Program-made: the position numbers and the translations under genes
Assembly: GCF_030247185.1 (NCBI RefSeq)
Contig: NC_080571.1
Location: forward strand, 254,421,771-254,485,770
Direction of reading: 5' to 3'
Length of the DNA: 64,000 nt
From: Malaya genurostris
Lineage: Eukaryota > Arthropoda > Insecta > Diptera > Culicidae
Shown: piece by piece, positions 47,800 to 59,473 of the stretch
Numbering within the stretch: position 1 is the stretch's first letter
How the letters are laid out: each line of letters starts with the position of its first letter
Notes under the pieces: generated by a model
Databases searched by the model: none
What the model was told of the DNA's origin: nothing
The model's input: the letters and a program-made list of their open reading frames with translations, nothing else

Positions 47800-50252
47800 T
47801 ACTAGCCAACTGATGCAGCATAGCACAGTTCCGTATTTACTGAAATGCCTGGTTGGAGGAAGTAGCACAAATTGATGCAGTATTCACTGATCCGAAAGCC
47901 AAATTGACCACCGAATTCTTTCGCGCGAGATGACGGAATTGACTGGTTTTGCAATTTTTTACGTGGTATCGTCCTACGAATGATGCTCGAGTTATGCGTG
48001 TGATATTCGTTTACGAGTATATCACAAGGCAGCAATATAAGCACACTTCTGTTTTTACTGTTTTTTAATGATGCTGCTCTACTGTAAATTATGGAATTAT
48101 GCCTAGTTGATATTTATGGTATTCTAACAAATGTATTAATGTTAAATCTATTTTCTTATAGATGACAACGCTCAAAGCAACATCTGCTGTAATATTTTAT
48201 TGAAAAACAGCTGTTGACTTTTATATTTGATTAAACTGAAGGTTTGGTGAACACACAGAAAAACACTACCCCACGACGATGTAAAGTTATTCAACCTATC
48301 GCACGCCACAGGTCGTAGCACTATATAGTAACGATATAATTTTCAGTTTCAACTTTACGTTGTCAGATTCGTAGCAATTCGGTCTTAGAATCGTTTAATA
48401 AATATAATTCATGCCTGCGACTTGTTTACCGTTCGAATTCAATGATTCGTTCTTCATTCGTATGATCCAGATTGCACAGATTGTCGTGAATTTGAAATGA
48501 TTGATTAGAAGCCGATTCGATCCGCCTTTGTTCGAAATATGCTGATTATATTAAATCCCGGTTAGGCTCTGCTTGATCGGGCCAATTTACTATTGTTTTG
48601 AGCCAGTTCCTAAATCATTTCTGCCCGAACCATATTTCTCCCATAATTTTCGATTATCAATCGCTTTGCGGCACTTACCTCCCCCAACGCAAAGCACTCT
48701 GCAGTCTTCCACCGGATTTGGGTCAGATCGAACCGATTTCCAAAGCGTACCGTACCGTTGTTGGTTGGCAAATTAAGTAACGACAGTTAAAGTGCCACAA
48801 ACAACGCAAAATATGACCAAGTCATGAAATGGCCATTAGCGCGCTCCGAGCCAGCATTCGTGGACGAAAAATTGGCGAGTCAGGCTGGCGCATACCTTTT
48901 GTGCCCGGCGGATTAACGGTACGGTTGTCAGTTGGATCTGGTTCGCCCCCGAAAGAATGTCATGAATGGAAAAATAAATATTTAAATTTCTCGCTCGCGC
49001 AATAATCAGTTTAGGCATGGTAGCCACCAGGCCGGCAGGGGCACGATTCCTCCGATGACTCATGGCTGTGTTGACTGTGAACGGGGCGTGCGAGAAGCCG
49101 GTGCATCGCGGGCCGAGATGGTCGCTAGATTGTGGAGAGTCCGCAATTGTATAATACTTTATTTCAAATTGGGTTTTAATTGATGGTGGAAATTGTTTTT
49201 GTTTAATATGTGAGTTATTTGACTATTGAATCCATCCACAGAAGAAAACCATTTGTTATGGGATTGTTCGAAGGTAGTCAATGGCTTTCGCAGGTTCAAT
49301 GGTTTTTTTTCAGCTGCTGGCAAAAATTACCCAATCTCATTCAGTCGCGTGGTCGATCGCCTCCAGGCAGGTAATTTAATATAACCGCATTTATATGGAA
49401 GCTGCACTTCTCGGTCGAGCTGTCTCGATTCGAGCCTCATTTGTCGTGGAGGATTCATTAAAATAAATAGCTTTGATACTAATTAAACCTACGTAAATCA
49501 TGTACATGGGCTACCAACCGAAGGAAACGTGTAGGTCGCAAGATCTACAGCTTCGATAATGCAGCCGTGCGCTTTTTTGTTTCATTTTTTTTTTGATAAT
49601 TGCGGAATGCGAACATAAATGATCCAATGGTGAGAGGAAACTTTCGTCGAGGTGTCGCCCGGTAGCTGGTATGGTTTATCCTGGCCGAATGTGGTTTAGA
49701 GTGTTGTTTATATCATGTGTCCGACACAATTTTAATTGCTACTGATGTGGCACAAGTTGTCTCATTGTACCATGAATTATAATTATAAAATTGTCATTAT
49801 AGTATTTGTCCGCTTTCAGTCACATGCCAAATATTTTGTTACTTTTCTATATATAAATCTCACTAAACGAAAAAGGGTTTGGTCTGAGACAAGTTAATGT
49901 AGTTCTTTAGTTATCACTGAAATTGAGTGCATTATTTGAATAAAATTCTGCGGTAGGGTCTTGGGACTTGAACCGCATGGTAAAGTAAAGGAATTAATGT
50001 CTCGGTACTACATTTCCGTGCGGAAGTTGACCGCGCCTAAAAAATGCAATTTTATTTGCTGACGTTTTCAGGAAACTGCTGAAGTCTAATGCGCTTTAAG
50101 GAATGTATCGAAAATAAGCTGTCCACATACATTTGTGTTGTACGTATGTATTTGTGATGGTTTTTTATGCTCAGATCATAGCATACTGTGCGTTTGGCTG
50201 TCAGTTTTCGATTGTTTACTTGATTGTGCGGTTGAAATTCTGTGTTTTCAAA
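47800..50252. other. Unassigned DNA
   Basis: No gene recognised. The segment 48560-49130 is GC-richer with short overlapping frames lacking domains. An isolated B-box-like GGTTCAAGTCCC on the minus strand near 49970 has no matching A box. Confidence 0.35.
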
Positions 50253-51174
50253 ATGTCGCGTTTTGAAAAGGGAATGAAAATTAAGGTTCTGGACTCATAG
50301 CTAAGTGAGAAGGCTATTACTATGCGAAAATTAGCGAAGCGGTTTGGAATTCATCATGTCAGTGTTAAAACCATCATTAATAAGTTTGAGGAACACTATT
50401 CTTTGGATGAGCTACCAGGAAGAGACAGAAAACCTCGTTCTTCCAACCCGAAATTGGACCAGAAAGTGGTATCTCTCATCATGAAGAACAAATCAATGTC
50501 AATACGTGATTTGGTCAGAAAAAGCAGGATCGACTGTCGGAATGTACGGACATTGTATTCGCGTCTTTTGCAGTGTCCGGATGCATGCGTTTTGATGGAC
50601 GATGAAACTTATGTAAAGGAGGACTCAAAAACCCTTCCAGGTCCACAATACTTCACTGTAGTCTTTGGGGGAGGATGTGAGCGATGCGGACAGGTCGATT
50701 CAAGTGGAGAAATTCGGTCGAAAGATACTGGTATGGCAAGCAATATGTTCCTGTGGTTTGAAGTCAACCATTTTTTACACTACCGGAACTATAAATGCAG
50801 AAGTCTATCGATCTGAGTGTCTCCAGAAGAGATGGCTGCCTTTATATAAGAAGCATAGTACACCTCCACTATTTTGGCCGGATTTAGCGTCGTCTCACTA
50901 TGCCAAAACCACTCTCAATTTTCTTGCGGAAAAGGGTATAAATTTCTTTGAGAAAAATATCAATACATTAAATTGCCCTCAGCTTCGACCCATCGAACGT
51001 TACTGTTACTGGGCAACCGTGAAGAGGGTCTTCAAGAAGACTAGTAAGTCAGCTGGGAACATGCAGAAGTTCAAAAAAATGTAAGCTCAAACGTCCAAAA
51101 AATGCGATGCAACATTTGTCCGGAACTTGATGAAAAGCGTTCGATCAAAGGTTCGAACATTCGTGAAGGAATAA
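50253..51174 (+). pseudogene. DD37E-type ITm transposase, nearly full span, broken
   Basis: From the ATG at 50253 the frame reads MSRFEKGMKIKVLDS then TAG at 50298-50300; it reopens in frame with two DNA-binding segments (MRKLAKRFGIHHVSVKTIIN; KSMSIRDLVRKSRIDCRNVR). About 50 residues are then missing before CVLMDDETYVKED, the first catalytic Asp. A frameshift leads to KFGRKILVWQAICSCGLKS, FWPDLASSHYAK (second Asp) and LNCPQLRPIERY (final Glu), with exactly 37 residues between them. A further shift gives a C-terminal VRNLMKSVRSKVRTFVKE ending at TAA 51172-51174. All three catalytic residues survive in the broken gene. Belongs to the mosquito ITmD37E family. Confidence 0.88.
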
Positions 51175-51179
51175 CTTAA

Positions 51180-51431
51180 TGTCGTTTTCGCTTGATACCA
51201 AACCTAACCCAGTTTCCACCCTAACTGCTGTCAAACCGTTTGTTTGAAGCTAGTTTCGAACCTAGTTTTAACGTTGTTGAACTGAAAATCGAGTCAGTTT
51301 CGAACCTGGTTGTTATATCAGGTTTGCTCAAACCGCCGTTGCTAAGCGCGAAAACAACACAGTTTCGTGAAAAGTGTTTGTTTGAAGAAACTACCCTGGG
51401 TCAGTTTCAGTGTTCTCAAGCGAAAACGACA
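51180..51431. mobile_element. TAA-flanked MITE (252 bp)
   Basis: Perfect 16 bp inverted termini TGTCGTTTTCGCTTGA, flanked by TAA on both sides (51177-51179 and 51432-51434). A 3 bp TWA-type duplication suggests a Harbinger-type element. The interior has repeated GTTTCGAACCTRGTT phrases. It lies 5 bp after the stop codon of the transposase relic. Confidence 0.75.
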
Positions 51432-51434
51432 TAA

Positions 51435-53239
51435 GTTTCATCCGGTTTTCATTATGCTCAAGTTTAACCTCGTACGATAAAGGATCCATTGTTAGTTTGA
51501 ATAAAGTTTCTTTTTATATCATAATTTGAATGGAAAATTTGTGGAAAGCTTATTTTCGATACACTCATTAATCTAGAGAAACTGTCGAGCAGGTGCAAGC
51601 AATTAAAGTGTAATTTTTCACCCATGCGTTCAATATTATGTCAGAATGGGGAATCCTTTTATTCGTAAACTGCGTGTAAATGTTTTTGCTTACTGACCCG
51701 CCCAAACCCACAATGTTTCTCGAAATTGGTACTTTCGAAATAATGATGCAACTAAAAATCACCATCCCTGCCATGTTACTAAAAACTGGTTTTATTCCAT
51801 CTGAAGAAAATGCACTCGAATTTGTTTAATAGCAATTATGGCTTTTTGGCGGACCTGCCTTAATCTTCTTCGATTTTTCGCCTTCAAATAAAATGTCCTC
51901 GAATTTGTGTAAGGGGCCATTTGTAAACCAGAGGGCATGGATTTCATAAAAGTCTACGTTTGTCTAATAGTGGGGAAGGGGGGTTTTGTTAAAAGTCTAA
52001 GTAGTCTCATTTTTTTTAAGTTAACTGCGACATTCAGTTAACCCAGTCAGTAAAAAATTATGACACAAATCTCCAAATTACTAGGGAAACGTTCCACTTG
52101 AGCTGATTTTTGATAGCTTCACCTATGGCATAACAGATTCGAAAAAATACATGTCTAGCATTGCGGGAGAAAAAAATTTGCGAAAATACACCTCTAATGA
52201 TAAACACATTTTCTTTCCGATCGTTCATCGGGTAAAGACGTTTTAGAATCATTGTATCCCATTACCGCTTGTGCATTTGTAATAACTGAGAATTCATTAC
52301 ACCTGTCGGTGACCAACTTTCAAAGTTAAGCACGGAGCTAAATAAAGGATATAACTATCTAACTTTCAACACAAATAGTATATTGTGACGCTTGCTGAGT
52401 GCCAAAAAAAATGATGAAAAAAATCATCATTTTTGCGAATTAACAAATTGAAGCAGCATAGTTAGAGTAGAAGTTTTTCTAGACCTCAACGTTTCTGTTT
52501 GATTTTTTAAAAATATTTTTAATTTTTGGTGGTTGTTCAAAGTGAAAACTACAATTTTTCACGAAAAAATCCAACATTTTCTACCTGTTAAGCCTCTCAA
52601 AGTAACAAACAACGAAAAGGTAAACGTTATGGTCTGGTTTTTTATATGTAGAAAGTCTGTGCAAAACTTGGAAAAAATTGGTGCAGTAGTTTTTGAATGT
52701 CGATGGACACGGACTTTCAAAATCTGCTTTCGAGAAAAACGCGTTTAAAGTTTTATGTCTATAAAATCAATGGAAACCATTTATTCCTCCAGGGAGCCCG
52801 TAGAATCTAACATTTTCAAAAAATCATATTTTTTATAATTTATTATAATGAAACATTTCAAGAATGTTTTGTCAAGTTTTGAAGTCAATCGAAGCAGAAA
52901 TCTTGAGCCTGTGCTCCGAGCTGTTGCTTCTTCGTCGAATGAGATAGCCATAGATAAAGGTCCATTACTTCCAGAGTTTCATTGAAATAGTCTTGAAAAT
53001 TTCACCGGAACCGGACACTTCTTGGTAATTGCAAAAAAAAACACCCATTTTACCTAGGTTTTTACCCAATTTTTCTTTATAGTAGTGTAGATTCAACTTT
53101 CAGCCACAATTCCCAATTTGTGGCTTGGAAAAACATGCATTAGATTTTGTACTAAATCACGATGAAGTGATCAACCAAATACTCAATACCCGTCTACTGA
53201 TAATAACTACCGATTGGAGCAGTTTTGATGTTGATTTAG
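51435..53239. other. Unassigned AT-rich DNA
   Basis: No gene recognised. Confidence 0.45.
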
Positions 53240-54100
53240 AATTTTTGCCTTTCTCATATAGAAAGGCTATGCAACACTGTGAAAATCGACTCTTTAATCG
53301 AGACCCGGAGGGCCGAATGTCATATACCATTCTACTCAGCTCGACGAACTGAGCAAATGTCTGTGTGTGTGTATGTAAAAAAATATGCACTCACTTTTCT
53401 AAGAGATTGCTAAACCGATTTTCACAAACCATAGTCATAGTCCCATAGCCTGCTATTGAGTTTCATTCCGATCCGACTTCCGGTTCCGGAGATATAGGAT
53501 GATATGTACCAAAAAAATTGAAAAAAATATGCACTCACTTTTTTTCAGAGACGGCTGAACCGATTTTCACAAACTAAGATTCAAATAGAAGGTATTATAG
53601 TCCCATAGTTTGCTATTGAATTTTATTTGAATGTGACTTCCGGTTCCGGAGTTATATGGTAATATGTGAAAATTTGAGAAAAAGTTTACACTCAATTATC
53701 TCTGGAACAACTCGCAAACTAAGATTTATATGAAAGGTCATATAATATCCTAAAAATTTGTGGAACATTTCATCTAGATCTGACTTCCGGTTCCAGAACT
53801 AAAGCGTGATAAGTGAAAAATGATCAATTTTATTAGTATTTTTCCACGAACGATGGTTAAAAACTGGTACAAATCGCGTGAAACTGTCTGATAAATTTTT
53901 CTAGTTTGCAGAGCTTGTTAATTTGTGGGCATGAAAACTTACTTCGGCACTACTGGTCCCCTCTTTTCCTGTTCCGAGAGCACCGAAAGTGGAGAAGAAA
54001 AACTCCTAAAACTAAATTCACTTCGATTTCTCTGCGATGCTAGAACCGATTTTCACATAAGAAAGGCATCATTACACCACTAGGTGGATTAAAATAGGTT
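53240..54100 (+). repeat. Dispersed family F copy
   Basis: Starts TTTTTGCCTTTCTCATATAG, shows GGAGGGCCGAATGTCATATA, three interior modules and the end GGCATCATTACACCACTAGG, TGGATTAAAATAG. Very close to the 5' half of the copy at 36838-38495, but without the AAT run. Confidence 0.8.
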
Positions 54101-54296
54101 TTTTACGTTTTTTTGTTTCGCCCCTTTACTCGATCATCAAGCAGTAACAAGTTTATAACAAAAAGCTATTTTCGTAACAAGTGCTGATATAAGCCTGGTC
54201 TCGTTAGTAGTTAAAATATCAAAATAGTATAACAAGTATCAAAAAGAGACATAGTTCAGATACGATATGTTGATCGGGTAAGTGATGGTCCAAAAT
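54101..54296. other. Spacer
   Basis: Nothing recognised. Confidence 0.4.
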
Positions 54297-55545
54297 CTTA
54301 AACACACTTCATCCTATAATTCCAGAGCCGAAAGTCGGATCCGAATAAAATTCAGGTATTCCGTATGGGACCACAGGACCTTTCATTTGAATCTAAGTGT
54401 GTGAAAATCGCTGAGAAAAGTGTGTGAGATCCATTTGGGAAAATATGACCACTATTTCCGGTGCCTCCGAAGTCGGAAACCGGGAACCATGATAGGCGAA
54501 ATCAATTTTTTTGGTCGTCTACTGATAATAACTATCGAATGGAATAGTTTTGAGACCAGTTTAAAACATTTTTCAACTATAAAATTTCAACACACTTTAC
54601 CCTATAACTCTGAAACCGGTAGTCGGATCCAGATGAAATTCAGAAGTTTGGTATATAATCATATGGCCTTTTATTTAAATCTAAGTAAAAACGTAAAAAT
54701 CGGTCACGCCAACTTTGAGACAAATTAGTAGACATATTCTCATTTTTTTGCACATTTTACCCCATAACTCCGGAACCGGAAGTCCTATCCAAACAAAATT
54801 CAAAAATTTCATATGAGATCATAATACCTTCAATTTGGAAAAATCTTGTGAAAATCTTTTCAGCCATCTCCGAGAAAAGTCGAATAGTATGAAGGGACGT
54901 TATGTACAACAAGAGATATTCACGATCGAATATTTAACACTCTCTCAGAGGGTAAATCTTGAAAAGGCGCCCCATGGTAAATTTAATAGCAACTTATGGG
55001 ACTATAAGGCCTTTAATTTAAATCTTAGTTGAAGGTAATCGGTTGAGCGGTCTCTGAGAAAATCGAGTGCACTTTTTCTTCATATTTTTGCACATTTTAC
55101 CTCGTTACTCCCGACCAGAAATTCCCATCCAGGTAAAATTCAATAGCACCCTATGGGACCAAGAGACCTCTCATTTGAATCTAAGTTTGTGAAAATCGGT
55201 CCAGCCATCTCCGAAAAAATCGAGTATCATAGGTTGCTATTGAATTTTACCCGGATCGGATTTCCGGTGCGGGAGTAAAGGGGAAAAATGTGCAAAAAGG
55301 GGAAAAGAGTACACTGGATTTTCTCCGAGACCGCTCAACCGATTCTCTTCAACAAAGATTCAAATTAAAGGTCGTTGTAGTCCCATAGGTTGTTATTGAG
55401 TTTCAGATGAAAGGTATTGTAGTTCCATACCAAATTCCTGAATATTATTTGGATCCGACATACGGTTCCGGAAATATGGGGTAAAATGTGCAAAAAATGT
55501 TTACATATATAAGAAAATAAAAATTTTGCGAAAATGATGAAAATT
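54297..55545. repeat. Family F modules in inverted arrangement
   Basis: From 54297 to about 55220 the modules run in minus orientation (TCCGGAACCGGAAGTC, GAAAATCGGT, CCATCTCCGA). From about 55230 they run in plus orientation (GGATTTCCGG, CTCCGAGACCGCTCAACCGA), so a head-to-head junction lies near 55220. Confidence 0.65.
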
Positions 55546-57028
55546 AATGGCACTGATGGCTTCGCTAGCAGATTGTGAGATCGAGATCCATGACCATCGA
55601 TAATGACAGAAAACGATTTAAAATGATTTTAACCTGTCAAGCATTCAGACGACATTTCGGTTTTGCCTTGACGTAATGAAACAAGTGACGTTAGCATTGA
55701 TACTCTATTTTCGCTGAAGCGAAAGACGGAAATGCTTGGTCTGACTGTTGGGTTGGATACTTTCATTGAAAAAGCGTAACAATTTTTGGCTCTGATAGGA
55801 TTTACAATTTTCAGCACTTTAGCTTAGATTTTATACCGTAACAATTTTCAATTGTGCCTTTGAAAACCTTTTGAGCAACTCCGTTCCTCTACCTTTCTTG
55901 GCAAACCGTTCAATCAATCAATCGCGACAGAATGAAAATTATTGGAGAATTTCACCTAATTACTATGATTGTAATCGGTGCAAGGACAGGTGGTAACCGT
56001 GCAACCATCGATCGCCACTTCTTTGAAACAGTACACACTTCCAATCGGCTCGCGGGTCATGTTGTAATATTCGAAGGGCTACTTTGATCTAGAAAAAAAT
56101 CAAAACTAAAATGCCCGTCCCTTATAGGAGCACTTGACGCTGTCCGACATTGGAATCAGATCGATCGATCATCGCATGGTTTCCCTTTCAATGTCGACAA
56201 TGGAAGCAAATTTGAAAAGGGTATATTTTGGAAATTCATTGATTTCCATTCCACTATTCGGCGTGTGAACCACTGTCCGGATCGTGACCAACGATTTGAA
56301 TTATTCTATTCGGTTGTGATTGTTTGACTTTCCATATTCAAAGTTGTGACATCAAGCGTACGTTTCAAAGTGATTGTTAAATCGGGAGTAACACTATTGT
56401 TTTGTTCAGAATTTCAACATTGACAGATTTTGAAGGCAGATAAATCTCAGCATTCTTCACTTTGCAGAGGCACCGTTCACTTGAGTAAGTCTGCTCCCGG
56501 CTTTGATTACGGAATAAGCGGCTCGAGCTATGCAAAACGATCAACTTGACTCGTTGATCGTAGCAGCTATGACGGGTTGTCGTCGGAAATGAAAACGGTG
56601 CAGAGTATCGCACATCTATTGAAATCCCACCACCAGCCAATGGGCATTGTGTGAGAAGAAACCGACAATTACCGGTCGGAGTGTGTTCATGTTCGGACCT
56701 GGTGACGGTCGATATTGCGACGTTGAAACATAGTCAAGTTTCTTTGTCGCATGCCAATACCGTTTGAAATTAGAAACCTTTCAGGTCAGGTTGTCATTTG
56801 AGTTTGTGTATGTGTGTGTACATAGCAAGTGAATGGAGGCTTCATTGTTCCGTAATTTATGGGTTGTCAACAATGGTAGCGAAACCTTCAATGATTGTGC
56901 CGCGCTGTCCTAGGCTCCGATCAGTACAGTTTTGATATGACATAATGTGACACGGAAAGTAAGGTGACTGATGCCTTGAGATATCGCTTTACTTCCTCTT
57001 TTTTCGTCGGGTTTTCATCTGATCAGAA
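55546..57028. other. Unassigned DNA
   Basis: No gene recognised; an 87-codon frame at 56377-56640 (minus) has no motif. Confidence 0.4.
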
Positions 57029-57087
57029 GTCTAAATTGCATTTTTTTTTATATAAATTTTTTTTTCAGGCCAATTCGCGTACAAGCT

Positions 57088-58737
57088 TTACGTGGCCGAT
57101 TGACCCATGTTTTTATTAGATAAAACAATTTGTTTACCATTGGATCTCGTTGTCACCCTTTTTCTAGGGGGAGAAGAGCTTCCATTCTTATCTTGCGATG
57201 ATTGAGGGGCACTTTGTTCGTGGCTTGTCTCGTAATCCATTGCCGCAACGGTGGTAGCGTTGTTGGTTTCCGTTTTTTCTTCGTTTTCCTTGTACTTCGC
57301 AGTCTTGGTCTCGCTGTTAGTTGCTGTAGACGCACTTTGTTGTGCATTAATTGCAGTTGATGGTTGGTTTGATGGTGAAACAGGACAACTGCGCTCACTA
57401 GCTTCCGTTGTTGGGCGGTTGTCCTTGTTTTTGTTTGAAGATGTCCTTTTCGCAGTTTCAGTGCAAGGTGCAGGTTGTTCACAAAACAGACATGTAACCA
57501 GTTGATTTTCATACGAAATCAGCGTTTTACACGGATGTATCCCGTCTTGATCACAAATGATATAAGATGGAATTGCTTTACGTAGTTGCATACGTACCAC
57601 TCGCACACCTTTCCGGATACCCGGAAAAAAATTTCGCCATACTTCCCTTTCGATGGAAAGAACTTCACCGTACTGCAACATACTTTCCCGAACGAACTAA
57701 TCGCTGGTCTGCGGGGGAAGGTCATGCACGCGTACTTCTATGGCATTGTCCACCATGTACACAGGGATTTTATATTTAACATTGTCATGATCAACACTGT
57801 GCACCCCGTTATTAACCGAAGCAAAGGCAATTACATCTCTTTCACGTTTGAATTTAATGTGCACACAGTTAGACGTCTTGTTGAATTGAATCTCACTTAC
57901 ATCATTAACGTTTAGATGCAATCGTTCCCTAAGCAAGATTTCAATTTCGGTTTATTTCATAGGTAATATACATAAGTTTTTCTTTGCCGTGGTATCCACA
58001 ATATATAGTACTTTAAACCTAATACATTTCGAATATCATATTAGTATGTTGGTATTCATTAGGTAATCTAAATACTGTTTTTATCAAGCGAGTTGCTATT
58101 TTAAATTACATTAAATAAAATACATTTATTTTGTACATGATCTTATAACTATTTCAGGTTTGTTTGTATCAGTTCATCACTTTTATTCAATATCATTTAG
58201 TTGGGTATTGGTTGAACTCATGGAAGAGAAAACAGTCTAACATAAAATAAAATTTAAATTGGAACTCCAATGGCTTTAATGAAATGATAAAGAAGTTTCA
58301 TGTATGTAAGGTCACGACAAACAAGAATGTCGTGAACTGGGACATTGGATAGTCTACCTTGAGTACGCAAGGAATTTATTAGTTGAGATCTGACATCACG
58401 ATACTCCAAACGACATGATCAATATCACGATAACTTTCGCCACAAGCACAATGATTAGTTTCGGAAAACCAATTTGAAGGAGATGTGCATCTAACGTGTA
58501 GTGATTGGACATGAGTCTGGACATCACACGAATGAAGTCCCTACTCACATCCAGTCCCCTGAACCATGCCTTAGTCGATATTTTAGGAATAATTGAGTGC
58601 ATCCACCGACCCAGATCATCTTTATCCCAATCAATTTCGGTTGCTGCTGGTCTCACTTTGCAGCGCTTGAAATCAATACAAATTGAATTTGGTCTTGTAG
58701 GCCAAGTTTCAGGCTTTGTTAAATCGTATTTGCCCAT
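57088..58737 (-). pseudogene. gag-like ORF1, split by an insertion and one nonsense codon
   Basis: The likely start is the ATG at 58735-58737 (MGKYDLTKPETWP). The frame is interrupted at 58630 by the 690 bp I-like insertion plus duplicated target, and resumes in the same frame at ~57948. A TAG at 57697-57699 follows the segment EVRVHDLPPQ. Downstream comes YGEVLSIEREVWRNFFPG and VRVVRMQLRKAIPSY, the RRM-like fold of mosquito non-LTR ORF1 proteins, and a partial CLFCEQPAPC knuckle. The C-terminal third is Ser/Thr/Gln-rich and ends with a basic PPRKRVTTRSNGK. The stop is TAA at 57088-57090. Confidence 0.75.
57953..58630 (-). mobile_element. 5'-truncated I-like element copy (678 bp) nested in the gag-only element
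   Basis: Matches the 3' end of 12941-19030 on the same strand: 3'UTR plus the end of ORF2, with AWFRGLDVSRDFIRVMSRLM recognisable. It is flanked by a perfect 12 bp duplication TCAATTTCGGTT (57941-57952 and 58631-58642). ORF2 is frameshifted after DAHLLQIG. It lacks a long poly(A). The insertion plus one target copy is 690 bp, a multiple of three, so the host frame is preserved on either side. Confidence 0.88.
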
Positions 58738-58896
58738 TTCGTACACTCTATTGTTCACTACACTTGTCTTTGTTTCTATCGTCTCGACCGTAAGCAATTT
58801 TCGACTGTGTTGGATGAGATGCCAGCGCGAACTGTCTAAATTGCTTGTATGGTAAAGTGTAGTGGTGTGATAATTTATTGAATATTTGAATATGTA

Positions 58897-59471
58897 CAGG
58901 GTCCGGCACTCGAAGTGTAACCAATTAAAAAGGCCATAAATTCAGTTTGGAAAATTACTTTTACTTAATTCAAAGTACAAAATGTGTAAAAATAATACAA
59001 AATCCAGAATCAATTCACTTTTGCTCGATATGACCACCTTTTGCCTTGACTATGGCCTTGAGACGGTCAAAAAACGAATCGCAAGCTGCCCGAATGTGAC
59101 TTGCAGGTGTATTTTGGCCCACTCGCGGACAATAACTTTTTTCAGCGCCTCGAGACTGGTGTATGTTTTAGTTCGGACTTTGCTTTCCAAAATGGCCCAA
59201 ATAATCCATTGGATTCGCATCTGGTGAATTCGAGAGCCATTGTGTGGACGTGATGAAGTTCGGAACGTTGTTTTTCAGCCATTCTTGGTTCACTCGAGCT
59301 TTGTGAGACGGTGCCGAGTCCTGCTGAAACGTCCATGGTCTGCCACCGAAATGTTTGTCTGCCCACGGCTTCAAAGCAACCTCCAGAATACTTTCCCGAT
59401 AATATGTCGCATTTACCTTGACGCCAGGCTCGAAGGTCTGAAGTTGGTTACACTTCGAGTGCCGGACCCTG
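58897..59471 (-). mobile_element. DD37D (maT-like) transposon, internally deleted, intact ends (575 bp)
   Basis: Perfect 28 bp inverted termini starting CAGGGTCCGGCACTCGAAG at 58897-58924 and 59444-59471, each bordered by TA (58895-58896, 59472-59473). The interior retains only the C-terminal half of a transposase. The perfect ends suggest recent mobilisation in trans. Confidence 0.88.
58925..59443 (-). pseudogene. DD37D-type transposase, C-terminal remnant
   Basis: On the minus strand the remnant reads EPGVKVNATYYRESILEV, PWTFQQDSAPSHKA (second catalytic Asp) and NSPDANPMDY (third Asp), with 37 residues between the two Asp, the DD37D spacing of the maT group. A frameshift follows MDY, and the tail continues in another frame. 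The DNA-binding domain and first Asp are deleted; the deletion brings the right terminal repeat directly next to the coding remnant. Confidence 0.82.
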
Positions 59472-59473
59472 TA

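Larger units (their letters stand above)
57040..58833 (-). mobile_element. ORF1-only (gag-only) non-LTR retroelement, complete ends
   Basis: Bracketed by a perfect 11 bp duplication GTCTAAATTGC (57029-57039 and 58834-58844). On the minus strand it begins AGTTCGCGCTGGCATCTC (CAGT-type start), has a ~96 nt 5'UTR, one ORF1-like gene, a 22 nt 3'UTR and an A-rich tail (57041-57065). Without the nested I-like insertion it is about 1.1 kb. No ORF2 is present. It is either an internally deleted copy of an autonomous element or a member of a gag-only family, comparable in layout to mammalian HAL1 or to HeT-A. Confidence 0.75.

Noticed and set aside
49960..49990. GGTTCAAGTCCC on the minus strand, as in a tRNA T arm
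   Set aside because: No matching D arm, anticodon arm or acceptor stem was found upstream; an isolated match.
52290..52370. 5S-rRNA-like phrase (AAGTTAAGCACGG)
   Set aside because: Only about a dozen bases match and the rest of a 5S gene is absent.
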